Shown here: positions 46,201 through 53,212 of the stretch, one piece after another | Layout: every line of letters begins with the position of its first letter | Position numbering within the stretch: the first letter of the stretch is position 1 | Origin: Actinoplanes lutulentus | GTDB lineage: Bacteria; Actinomycetota; Actinomycetes; Mycobacteriales; Micromonosporaceae | Assembly (NCBI RefSeq): GCF_003259845.1 | Contig: NZ_QLMJ01000018.1 | Location: 62,001 to 126,000 of the forward strand | Length of the DNA stretch: 64,000 bases | Direction: 5' to 3' | Program-made: the position numbers and the translations under genes | The notes under the pieces: model-generated | Told to the model about the DNA's origin: nothing | Seen by the model: the letters and a program-made list of their open reading frames with translations, nothing else | The model's database searches: none

Positions 46201-46599
46201 CCCGCCGGCCACACCAGCGGAGCCGGGCTTCCCAGCCGAGCCGGGGCTACCAGCCGAGTTGGCGGAAGGCGTGCCGGCCGAGTCGACGGCGGGCGTGCCA
46301 GCGGAGGCGGGCCTGCCGGTCGAGCTGTCGGCCTCGCCGTGGGCGGCCCGTTCCTGGGCCGCACCCTCTTCGTAGGCTGCCCGAATCTTCTCGGCCCGCC
46401 CCTCAGCGGCCGCCCCGCGAACCAGCACCGACCGCTCGGCAGGCGCGGCGGCGACAACGGCAGCCTGCACACCGGCCTCCGCAGCGGCACCCGCATAAGC
46501 GGTCAAACCGGCCAGCAGCACAGCAGCGATGAACATGACCGCCGCTCCGGCAGCCAGCAGACCTTTGGCGGCGGCAGCGCGCCGAACGATCAACGCCAT
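43282..46599 (-). CDS. Very large FtsX-like ABC exporter permease
   Basis: This permease of about 1105 residues begins MALIVRRAAAAKGLLAAGAA with a strong first helix. Two large extracytoplasmic domains and two sets of FtsX-type helices are visible (for example VALFLAAFGAVLLAAAGIAA near the end). A GTG at 46662 is in frame but adds 21 Arg/Pro-rich residues, so ATG 46599 is chosen. Several Gly/Ala/Ser/Pro/Thr-rich segments come from tandem repeats (around 44223-44270, 44985-45020, 45660-45745 and 46190-46320). First gene of the four-gene exporter operon. Confidence 0.83.
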   Translation of the reverse strand: MALIVRRAAAAKGLLAAGAAVMFIAAVLLAGLTAYAGAAAEAGVQAAVVAAAPAERSVLVRGAAAEGRAEKIRAAYEEGAAQERAAHGEADSSTGRPASAGTPAVDSAGTPSANSAGSPGSAGKPGSAGVAGGGWRVSSASYASGWAVDGAGAGATPDSNGLVYADVVVLEELPEHADLASGDWPADQPGKRTAALAEPVAELLGLTTGDTMRLLDRRTDEIVPVTVSGLWRPRDATDPYWLLLPDVFSGRLPQTATHGPIVVSGKTFAADFAEGASAGWLVQPELFGATQTGGTQTPGTPTGATPASGNPAATLSGMTIERVGRTAEIVAAVGARLPEVTGLAASATITTGIPVLAERLDRADLVRRSALVTPVLLLAVLGGYALTLVALLLGEARRGETALLRARGASRRQLAGYAAAEAFVLVLPAALLAPPLAVALVRIVPLPGALRLEPVLTGSVWLIAALAAAGGILALTVPALRKARTYVAETAGRARLPIFRRAGIDLVVVALAVLGWIQLRQYSSPIAGGTGTTGGTGTTGGAIAGVDPLLAAAPTLGVLTGAVLAIRLLPPIARFAAARLNRGVSRSPLLGTWQAGRRAHAGPMVMLALAVAAATVSWALADTARASIDDQAEQTVGADLRLVEEGGVAPDNRLAELTALPGVRTVVPGWRESMPLSAGSDPAELIALDTKAGAGVMLGRDDAMGGPPAEVLAWLAAERKSEITGRTLKSGKIVTTGGPVRTLAVFTDGHRVDLGTSDDGKPATFNADTATATSSGPATSDPATSDPATPSLAGFLVEPFASSDLLGNPITTTWRITGQEGEWQSVTRSGGGAAPDDDGTLTATSRFAVTPVVIREPVPVAMTREAMTDLNATQGATAFLSINSASVPVTVVAVVDRIPGTTGGPAILADRPALDATLFTAYGIAPRTTEWWIKGNPTVAASGLDVLDRAEIAGSAARDPFGAGARVALFLAAFGAVLLAAAGIAADSRATAGRRAGELAVLHTLGAGPRLLARSLVVEQAFLAGVGSLAGLAVGLLVAGAMAPLLVLTPTAVRPVPEPVLQVGWLPTAGSVALLVGVALALSALTAAAAARKLPAARLRLGAER
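44223..44270 (-). repeat. 15-bp in-frame repeat in the large permease
   Basis: Three units of GAGGTGGCCGGGTCR type encode SDPAT-like repeats in an external loop. Confidence 0.75.
44985..45022 (-). repeat. 18-bp in-frame repeat in the large permease
   Basis: Two units of CCTGTTGTCCCGGTTCCT type encode a GGTGTT-rich loop between membrane helices. Confidence 0.65.
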
Positions 46600-47532
46600 G
46601 GGGAACCGGGGACGAGCATGGGCACGGATCTTGCCATATGGGAAGCGAACCGGTGACCCCACCGGCCCCTGTGATCATTTCCGCGCCCAGCCACTCTCCG
46701 CGCAGCCACTCTCCGCGCAGCCACTCTCCGCGCAGCCACTCTCCGCGTAGCCGCTCCGCCAGACCGTCCCCAACGCCAACCACTGCGCGCGAGCGACGGA
46801 CCCGCACCGCCCCGACGGCCGGCGGCAACGTCAGCGCAAGCCCTCCGTCCGCAATCTTGGCAACGTTCGGCTGCTCGAGTTTCGCCATTCTGTGGATAGG
46901 TAGCGCCGGCTCTCGGCGGAAGGTGTTGTTCAGATCTTGTGCAGTTCGGCCGTCCGATCGACCGCGAACGCACGAATAGCCGGGTGGCCGCCACCGTGGC
47001 GTGTCGATTTCGGGTGATCCGCGGCCTCTGTAGTCACGCGCTGCCACCACAACAGTGGCGAGATCTGGCTTTGTGGAAACCTGTGGGGGCCAGAGCACCT
47101 ACAGGTCTCCAAACATCAGGCCGGAACCGGCAGCGCCCCTTGCCAGGCGCTCACCCTCGGTGATCGTTCGGCGAGACGAGTGACACCGGCAGACCACCCG
47201 GACACCGCCGGCGAGAAACGTGGGCACCACGTCACCGGGCAGAACCCAAGGGTTCCTGTCGAAAGGGTCCCGACCAGGGCCGCCCACCACAAACATGGCG
47301 AAGCCGAGCGGCCGAGATGTGGCTCTTGCACACCACGATCACGACGTTTGGGGCTTGGGCAACGAGAACGGCGCGGCGAACATCGCTATTCGCCGCGCTC
47401 GCTCCGCTCTAACGGCTGGCCTGCGCCCTTACCGACTGGCCCGCCCTAAGAGCTGGCCCAGCCCTCCGACTGGCCGGCCCTAAGAGCTGGCCCAGCCTTC
47501 CGTCTGGCCCGCTCTAACAGCCGACCTCGCTC
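46600..47532. other. 933-base intergenic region with repeats, no clear gene
   Basis: The exporter operon's promoter should lie here. It contains a 15-bp repeat array (46689-46748), a fragment of the GTGTCGA element (47001-47015), a diverged pair of roughly 30-45-bp elements (47044-47073, 47284-47328) and a 17-bp repeat array that runs into the protease stop codon (47406-47540). Reading frames here show no protein-like pattern. Confidence 0.6.
46689..46748. repeat. Four 15-bp tandem repeats upstream of the exporter operon
   Basis: AGCCACTCTCCGCGC occurs four times head to tail (the last copy ends in T), with a partial fifth copy. Confidence 0.93.
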
Positions 47533-47540
47533 TTACGGCT
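47406..47540. repeat. About eight degenerate 17-bp repeats at the protease 3' end
   Basis: Units of GCYCTWANNGCTGGCC type alternate with diverged ones; a 21-base core repeats exactly at 47443-47463 and 47477-47497. The last unit contains the protease stop codon (47533-47535). Confidence 0.8.
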
Positions 47541-49434
47541 GGCTTCGGGGGCTCTCCGGGGCCAGCGTGTCGATGAACTCGTGCGGGTCGTGCAGCTCGG
47601 TGGTGCGTCGCGCCTCGTCGGCCTGTGCCTTCAACGTGCTCGCCACCGACGCCCGGTCCGCGCCCGGAATCGACGACACCGTGTTGTAGGCCTTCTCCGC
47701 CAGCGCGTATGCCGCCCGGTACTCATGCGCGGCGAACGCCTTCGACGACAATCCGAGCAGGCCGTCCGCCGTACGCAAGGAGGTCTTGCCCTTGCCGGAA
47801 GGCACCGTGGCGGCCAGGCGGTTCGCGGCCTCCCAGTAGGCGGCCGTGAGGAACCGGTCGCTGTTGTCCCGGTCGAACTGGCTGAAGTCCCAGTTCACGT
47901 CGATGTAGCTCATCATCGAGTTGTTCTCGTCGCCGGCGTTGACGAAGTAGAACTCCCCGCCCGGGCCGTAATCGACGCCGGTCGTGCTGTCGTAACCGTC
48001 GTGCGGGTGGCTCATGCCCAGGTGGTGGCCGACCTCGTGGATCTGGGTGGTGGTGAGGCCGTATCCGCTGGCGACCACCTCCGGGGAGATGAACGAGAAG
48101 ACATACGACTGGTCACCGGTCGTGTAGTCGTCGTCGGCGAACCCGAGCGCCGGCACCCCGACGCCCTCGGCGACCGCGTAGTTGAACAGCGGAATCTCGT
48201 AGTCGACCTTGCCCTGGTCGTCGAGGGCCCGGTCCAGGTTCTCCTTGTTGTAGAGGTACAGGTTTGCGAACGCCGGGTAGCCGCTCTCCGGGTAGCAGGA
48301 CTCGTCCGTCAGCAGCCCGAGGTAACACTGTTCGGCCTGGGCGTCGTAGGGCAGATCCTGCGAGTCGTAGCTGAGCTTGTTACGCCAGCGCAGCTCGGCC
48401 AGCTCCGCCTTGAGCAGGCTCGGCGTCACGTACTGCTCGGAGGCGTCGACACCGGGCCAGCCCTCGTACGTGTTGTCGTCGATGTTCAGCGACTTCGGCA
48501 GCTCCGGCGTCGGCAGCTCCACCGGGTAGAGCGGCGACGTGGTGAAGAGCAGGTTCAGCGCCACGTACCGGGTGATCTTGCCGAGGTCGCCGGCGAGCGC
48601 GGCCGGGGAGCGGAAGCCGTTGGCCGCGTACTCCCAGGTCGGCGGCATCCGGTAGTCGACGACGCCGTCACCGTCGAGGTCCGGGTTGTCGACGTCGTAG
48701 TTGCTGGTCCACGACTCCGGACCGGCCGACAGGTCGTGGAACCAGACCCGCCGGGTCGCGCCCAGGCCGGTCTCCTCGTCGTCGGCCGTCGTGCCACCCC
48801 AGGCGATCATCTTGCGGGAGTCACGGTTCGCGCCGAAGTCGTAACCGGTGTCCGGGTCCGGCTCGCCGGCCTTCGTGTAGACGTGGTGCTTGAAGTCGGA
48901 ACGCCCGTACCAGTTCACGAAGAAGACCGTGTTGCGACGCGTGTCCACGCCCCGGGGCGGGTTGAACGCCAGCCACTTCTCCACGCTGGGCGCGTCGATC
49001 GTGGTGTTGTTCGGAATGTCCAGCACGTTGCCGGCCTGATCGTTGTAGGCCTGCTGGTACGCGGTCAGCGGCGCTGCCTTGCCCAGTTTGCTGAGCTGCC
49101 CGAAGAACTTGTTCTCGTATGACGTATCGGCGTAGTTAAGTTTGTAGTCGTACTTGTAGGTGATGCCGAGCTTCTCGGTCACCCCGTAGGACAGCCGGGA
49201 CCGCACCACCGGCTCGTAGGACGGCGCCAGCTCGGCGAGGAAATCGCTCTTGGCGACCTGTGACGGCTCATATCCGACGAAGACCACGTTGACCGGGACC
49301 TTCTCGACCAGACGCGCCTGCCCACCGGGGTTCAGGTAGGAAAGGCTCGGCTTCGAGTGGGCGCCGGCGGGTCCCGCCGAGGCCGCCACGAGAGCCGCGA
49401 CGAGCACTATGACGAACGGGCTTCTCCTTCTCAT
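47533..49434 (-). CDS. Secreted metzincin-type zinc metalloprotease
   Basis: This 633-residue protein has a signal peptide (about 1-25, ending SAGPAGAHS) and no membrane anchor. The zinc motif HEVGHHLGMSHPHD (His 466, 470, 476) is the extended HExxHxxGxxH of metzincins, and MMSYIDVNWDFSQ provides the Met-turn. About 440 residues precede the motif, unusually long, and include YKYDYKLNYADTSYE and an acidic DVDNPDLDGDGVVDYR, which may bind calcium. The family within metzincins is not clear to me. The last codons and the stop lie in a 17-bp repeat array. Confidence 0.85.
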   Translation of the reverse strand: MRRRSPFVIVLVAALVAASAGPAGAHSKPSLSYLNPGGQARLVEKVPVNVVFVGYEPSQVAKSDFLAELAPSYEPVVRSRLSYGVTEKLGITYKYDYKLNYADTSYENKFFGQLSKLGKAAPLTAYQQAYNDQAGNVLDIPNNTTIDAPSVEKWLAFNPPRGVDTRRNTVFFVNWYGRSDFKHHVYTKAGEPDPDTGYDFGANRDSRKMIAWGGTTADDEETGLGATRRVWFHDLSAGPESWTSNYDVDNPDLDGDGVVDYRMPPTWEYAANGFRSPAALAGDLGKITRYVALNLLFTTSPLYPVELPTPELPKSLNIDDNTYEGWPGVDASEQYVTPSLLKAELAELRWRNKLSYDSQDLPYDAQAEQCYLGLLTDESCYPESGYPAFANLYLYNKENLDRALDDQGKVDYEIPLFNYAVAEGVGVPALGFADDDYTTGDQSYVFSFISPEVVASGYGLTTTQIHEVGHHLGMSHPHDGYDSTTGVDYGPGGEFYFVNAGDENNSMMSYIDVNWDFSQFDRDNSDRFLTAAYWEAANRLAATVPSGKGKTSLRTADGLLGLSSKAFAAHEYRAAYALAEKAYNTVSSIPGADRASVASTLKAQADEARRTTELHDPHEFIDTLAPESPRSQP

Positions 49435-49726
49435 GTGGACACGCTGCCATCAACCACCACCGATGTGAAGTCCTTGCCCATGCTCACCCCGCGTTGACAA
49501 CAACACTTAACGTTCGTCGATGTCCGGAAAAATACGGACCGCTCTGCAGGCCGCTCTGCAAACCTGCTCTGTTGGCGGCAATGCTCTGGCGGCAACGTGC
49601 CGAGCGAACCGGGGCGTCCCCGCGGCCGCCCGGCAACGCCGCCCGCGCCGATATCGGCGTACTGGTGGGGTCCAGGAGTTGGCGAGTGGTGATCACAACC
49701 GGCCGCCGGCCGATCGTCAGGGGTCG

Positions 49727-51106
49727 TCACACACCCGCATGGCGTCTCGGCGAACGGTCGGATCTGGGCATCCGGGGCTGCTCCCACCGGCCCGCCCGGC
49801 GCCGGCGAACGATCAGGGCAAGGACAGCGGGGTACGCGCCAAGCACCAGCAACCCCGCCCACCAGGACAACGGAAAGTACCCTGCCGACGGGGCATAGTG
49901 CGCCGTCACCTGCGGGTACTCAACGAGCGTCTGACCAGCCGCGAACCCCGCCGCCGGAGTGACCCGCAGCAGCCACTGAGCGACGGGGTCCGGCAGCAGG
50001 GCAACCGTCGTGACGACGTAGGGCACGAAAACCAGCAGCGTCGAGACCACGACGGCCGCCCATCGACGCCCGAAGAGCTCACGAAGCTGGCCGGCAAGGA
50101 TCGCGCACAGTGCGAACGCCACCCCGAGTCCGATCGCCACTCGTGGCACCGGGACGACGACGCCCACCGCGATCAGTCCGGTAAGGAAACTCGCGGCCGC
50201 CATCGCAAGCAGCGGACGACGGCCCACCGCGCCCGTGGCGGACGACGACACCACCGACGTGCCGACCACCAACACGATGATCAGCGCGATCGGCAGCCCC
50301 ATCAGAGCCAGGCGGGCCGTGATCAGAGGTTCATCGCCGAACGGCCCGATGTCACCTGCTCCGCTGACCGTGACGACACCGGCCTGCTCGACCGCACCGG
50401 AAGCATGGCGCAGCCGCTCCCAGTCAGTCCGGTTCATCTCGCCGACCGGGTCACTCGCCCAGGCGCCACCGGGACTCACGTTGTCGAAGACACCGACCGC
50501 CTGGGTGAAGCGGACCTCCTCGACGGACCCGCCAAGAGCGACCCGGCGCAGCGTGAGATCGCCGGGTGACGTGGCGAAGAGTCCGATCTGGACGGTGTCC
50601 GGGAGCCCGTCGAGGCGCGCAGTCCCCACGGTCTCCCAGATCTTCCCGTCGACCGACTCCGAGCCGGTGACGGTCGCACCTGAGCGGGTCAGCCGAAGCC
50701 AGCGCGGTGCCTGCTCGGAAACGCCGCCGGGTCTGCCCGCGACGTCGTGCCGATAGTTGTGCTGGAACCGGACTCCGTGGTCACCGGTCATCATCACGGC
50801 CGCGTAAGGCGACCCTTGTCGCAGCCCGTCTTTCAGGATGAGACCCACTTTGGCCCAGGGAACCAGCCCGGACACGATCTCGTCGTGGTCCGGAGGCGGA
50901 TAGGTGATCGTGCCGGTCATCGCGGTCAGTCGCACCGTGAGGCTTCCCTCGGTGCCGAGATCGCGATGCAGAAACCAGAACTGGTCGGCGACACCGGGGC
51001 CGGCGCCTTCTCTACCAGGACTCCCTGGACCGCCAGCAAGCAGCAGACCCGGCACGACGACGGCGAGGACCGCGGCGACCAGTGCGACGATGCTCCTCTT
51101 TCTCAT
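49727..51106 (-). CDS. Membrane protein with extracytoplasmic ConA-like (DUF1349-type) domain
   Basis: This 459-residue protein has a signal/first helix (SIVALVAAVLAVVVPGLLLAG), then a beta-rich external domain of about 180 residues: DQFWFLHRDLGTEGSLTVRL, PWAKVGLILKDGL, RWLRLTRSGATVTGSESVDG and VQIGLFATSPGD. This resembles DUF1349 / concanavalin-like domains that bind carbohydrates. About six membrane helices follow. The start MRKRS at 51106 is chosen over one six codons upstream. It is divergent from a sensor kinase 86 bases away, so the pair may share regulation. The role is unknown. Confidence 0.72.
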   Translation of the reverse strand: MRKRSIVALVAAVLAVVVPGLLLAGGPGSPGREGAGPGVADQFWFLHRDLGTEGSLTVRLTAMTGTITYPPPDHDEIVSGLVPWAKVGLILKDGLRQGSPYAAVMMTGDHGVRFQHNYRHDVAGRPGGVSEQAPRWLRLTRSGATVTGSESVDGKIWETVGTARLDGLPDTVQIGLFATSPGDLTLRRVALGGSVEEVRFTQAVGVFDNVSPGGAWASDPVGEMNRTDWERLRHASGAVEQAGVVTVSGAGDIGPFGDEPLITARLALMGLPIALIIVLVVGTSVVSSSATGAVGRRPLLAMAAASFLTGLIAVGVVVPVPRVAIGLGVAFALCAILAGQLRELFGRRWAAVVVSTLLVFVPYVVTTVALLPDPVAQWLLRVTPAAGFAAGQTLVEYPQVTAHYAPSAGYFPLSWWAGLLVLGAYPAVLALIVRRRRAGRWEQPRMPRSDRSPRRHAGV

Positions 51107-51192
51107 GCCGTCGGTTCTACGCACCCCGACATGACACCAGCCGAAGCGAACCTGTCATGCCCCTGTTAGGTCCTCGCAGGCATGCTGTTGCC

Positions 51193-52422
51193 ATGTGCAG
51201 GCTTCGCCGCAGGACCGTGAGCGCACGGTTCACCGTTCTTTACGCCAGCGTGTTCCTCGGCTCCGGCGCCACGCTTCTGGCGCTGGCCTTCCTTCTCTCG
51301 GGCGTGGAGGTCACCAGCGTTGCACCCACCGGCGCCGGCGGGCCGCTACCGTCCGTCCAGCAGGACCGCCAGCTGATGACCAGCTCGGCGACCGCGCTGC
51401 TCATGATGGCGGCGGTCTCTCTGGTGATGGGCCGCATCCTGGCCGGGCGTGTGCTGCGGCCACTGCGTTCCATCACCGTCGCCACGCGCCGCATCACCGC
51501 TGACAGCCTCGACCGCCGGCTCGCGGTCGCCGGCCCGGCTGACGAGGTGAAGGACCTCGCCGACACCATCGACGACCTGCTGGAACGCCTCGAGGCCTCC
51601 TTCGCCGCGCAGCGCCGGTTCGTCGCCAACGCCTCCCACGAGCTCCGCACTCCCCTCGCGACCATGCGCGCCTCGCTCGACGTCGCCGCAGCCAAGCCCG
51701 ACCCGCCTCCGGCGACCGTGGCGCTCGCCGCCCGCCTCCGCAGCCAGCTCGACCGGGTCGATCACCTGCTCGACGGTTTCCTCGTGCTCGCGCGGGCACA
51801 GCACGGCGTCCTTGCGGACGCCGAAACCGTCGACCTCGGCGAATTGGTCGCGGCCGCGTTGCGCCAGCGAGCTTCAGAGGTACGCGCGAAGCAGCTGATG
51901 ATCACCATGGAGGTTCCGCCGGAAACAGCCGCACACGGGAGCCCCGCACTACTCGCCCGCCTGGTGGAGAACGTGATCGACAACGCCGTCCGCCACAACG
52001 AGGAGCACGGGTGGATCAGGGCCTCCGGGGTGCACGACACCGGCACGGTGACCCTGATCGTCGAGACCGGCGGCCCAGCCCTCGACCAGCGCGACGTCGA
52101 CCGCCTGGCCCAGCCCTTCGAACGCCTGAGCCCGAACCAAACAGTCCCCCCGCAACCAGCCGCCCACAGCAGAGAAGGCCCCAACCGACAGGGCCCGCAC
52201 CAAGACGGTCCCGATCAAGAGGTCCCCAACCGGGCAGGCTCCAACCAAGCAGGCTCCAACCGGGCAGGCGGGTCCAACATCCACGCGATCAGGAGCAGCG
52301 GCTCCTCCGGCCTCGGTCTGTCCATCGTGGCTGCCGTGGCCGCCGCGCACGGCGGCCGGCTCAACCTGACCGCCCGGCCCACCGGCGGGCTTCGGGTCGC
52401 GGTCACTCTGGCGGCGTCATGA
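51193..52422 (+). CDS. Sensor histidine kinase with expanded ATP-lid region
   Basis: This 409-residue membrane kinase has two helices (about 13-37 and 63-85) around a short external loop, a HAMP domain, the phospho-acceptor His149 in NASHELRTPLATM, the N-box with Asn264 (ENVIDNAVRHNE) and the G2 box GSSGLGLSIV (370-379). Between QPFERLSP and the G2 box lie about 55 extra residues rich in Asn, Gln, Gly and Pro (repeats of NRAGSNQAGS type), replacing the normal short ATP lid. The ATG at 51193 is chosen from the MCRLRRRTVSARF start; 51157 is possible. It overlaps its response regulator (ATGA). Confidence 0.88.
   Translation: MCRLRRRTVSARFTVLYASVFLGSGATLLALAFLLSGVEVTSVAPTGAGGPLPSVQQDRQLMTSSATALLMMAAVSLVMGRILAGRVLRPLRSITVATRRITADSLDRRLAVAGPADEVKDLADTIDDLLERLEASFAAQRRFVANASHELRTPLATMRASLDVAAAKPDPPPATVALAARLRSQLDRVDHLLDGFLVLARAQHGVLADAETVDLGELVAAALRQRASEVRAKQLMITMEVPPETAAHGSPALLARLVENVIDNAVRHNEEHGWIRASGVHDTGTVTLIVETGGPALDQRDVDRLAQPFERLSPNQTVPPQPAAHSREGPNRQGPHQDGPDQEVPNRAGSNQAGSNRAGGSNIHAIRSSGSSGLGLSIVAAVAAAHGGRLNLTARPTGGLRVAVTLAAS
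52150..52275 (+). repeat. Degenerate in-frame repeat in the kinase ATP lid
   Basis: About 15-base units such as AACCGGGCAGGCTCC repeat with variation, encoding NRAGS/NQAGS segments. Confidence 0.7.
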
Positions 52423-53075
52423 GAGTGCTCGTCGTCGAGGACGACCACGCTCTGGCCGAGGTGGTCGTCGAAGGCCTCACCGACAGCGGCATGGCCGTCG
52501 ACGTGGCGCACGACGGACTGGCCGCCGCGACAAAGGTCGGCCTCGCGCCCTATGACGTCGTCGTCCTGGATCGAGACCTGCCCGGGCTGCACGGCGACAC
52601 GCTCTGCCTCCAGATCACCGAGCGGGCGGACCGGCCGATGGTGCTGATGCTCACCGCCGCGAGCGCGCCCGGCGACCGGGTCAGTGGGCTCACGCTGGGT
52701 GCTGACGACTACCTGTCGAAACCGTTCCACTTCCCCGAGCTGATCCTGCGGATCCAGGCGCTCGCCCGACGCCGGCCGGACGCGCGTCCACGGGTGCTGT
52801 GCGTCGCCGGGATCGAGCTGGATCCGGTGCGCCGGACGGCGGTTCGCGACGGGCGGCACCTCGGGTTATCGGTCAAGGAGTTCGCGCTGCTGGAGGAGCT
52901 GATGCGGGCCAGCCCCGGGTTCATCAGCGCCGAGACTCTGCTCGAAAAGGTCTGGGACGAGCACGCCGACCAATTCACCAACACGGTCGCCGTGACGATC
53001 GGCCGGGTGCGGCGCAAACTCGGCAACCCGCCGCTGATAACCACGCTCCCGGGAGTCGGCTACCGAGTGACCTAA
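52419..53075 (+). CDS. OmpR-type response regulator
   Basis: This 218-residue regulator has a receiver domain (MRVLVVEDDHALAEVVVEGL, phospho-acceptor Asp51 in VVVLDRDLPG, and switch residues LTAAS and K in SKPFHFPEL). A winged-helix DNA-binding domain follows (LSVKEFALLEELMRASPG, VTIGRVRRKLG, TTLPGVGYRV). It receives phosphate from the kinase encoded just upstream, whose stop it overlaps. The target may be the divergent DUF1349-type membrane protein or the following transporter, by proximity only. Confidence 0.94.
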   Translation: MRVLVVEDDHALAEVVVEGLTDSGMAVDVAHDGLAAATKVGLAPYDVVVLDRDLPGLHGDTLCLQITERADRPMVLMLTAASAPGDRVSGLTLGADDYLSKPFHFPELILRIQALARRRPDARPRVLCVAGIELDPVRRTAVRDGRHLGLSVKEFALLEELMRASPGFISAETLLEKVWDEHADQFTNTVAVTIGRVRRKLGNPPLITTLPGVGYRVT

Positions 53076-53088
53076 ACCCCAGCACCAC

Positions 53089-53118
53089 CAGCCCCAGCCC
53101 CAGCCCCAGCCCCAGCCC
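53089..53118 (+). repeat. CAGCCC hexamer array just after the regulator stop
   Basis: Five perfect CAGCCC copies begin 14 bases after the stop codon of the response regulator. Confidence 0.9.
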
Positions 53119-53212
53119 CAGCACTACTTTCACGTTTTATTAACGCCTGGCGGCGAGCATTACCGCCCTTCCCGATGAAGGATCTTGAGGAGGAAATCGG
53201 AAGGACAAACCC

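Noticed and set aside
46689..46748. Possible CRISPR array
   Set aside because: Units are only 15 bp and directly adjacent without unique spacers, and no cas genes are present.
52950..53212. c-di-AMP (ydaO-type) riboswitch before the APC permease
   Set aside because: The leader is about 90 bases after a hexamer array and does not show the conserved core or enough room for the fold.
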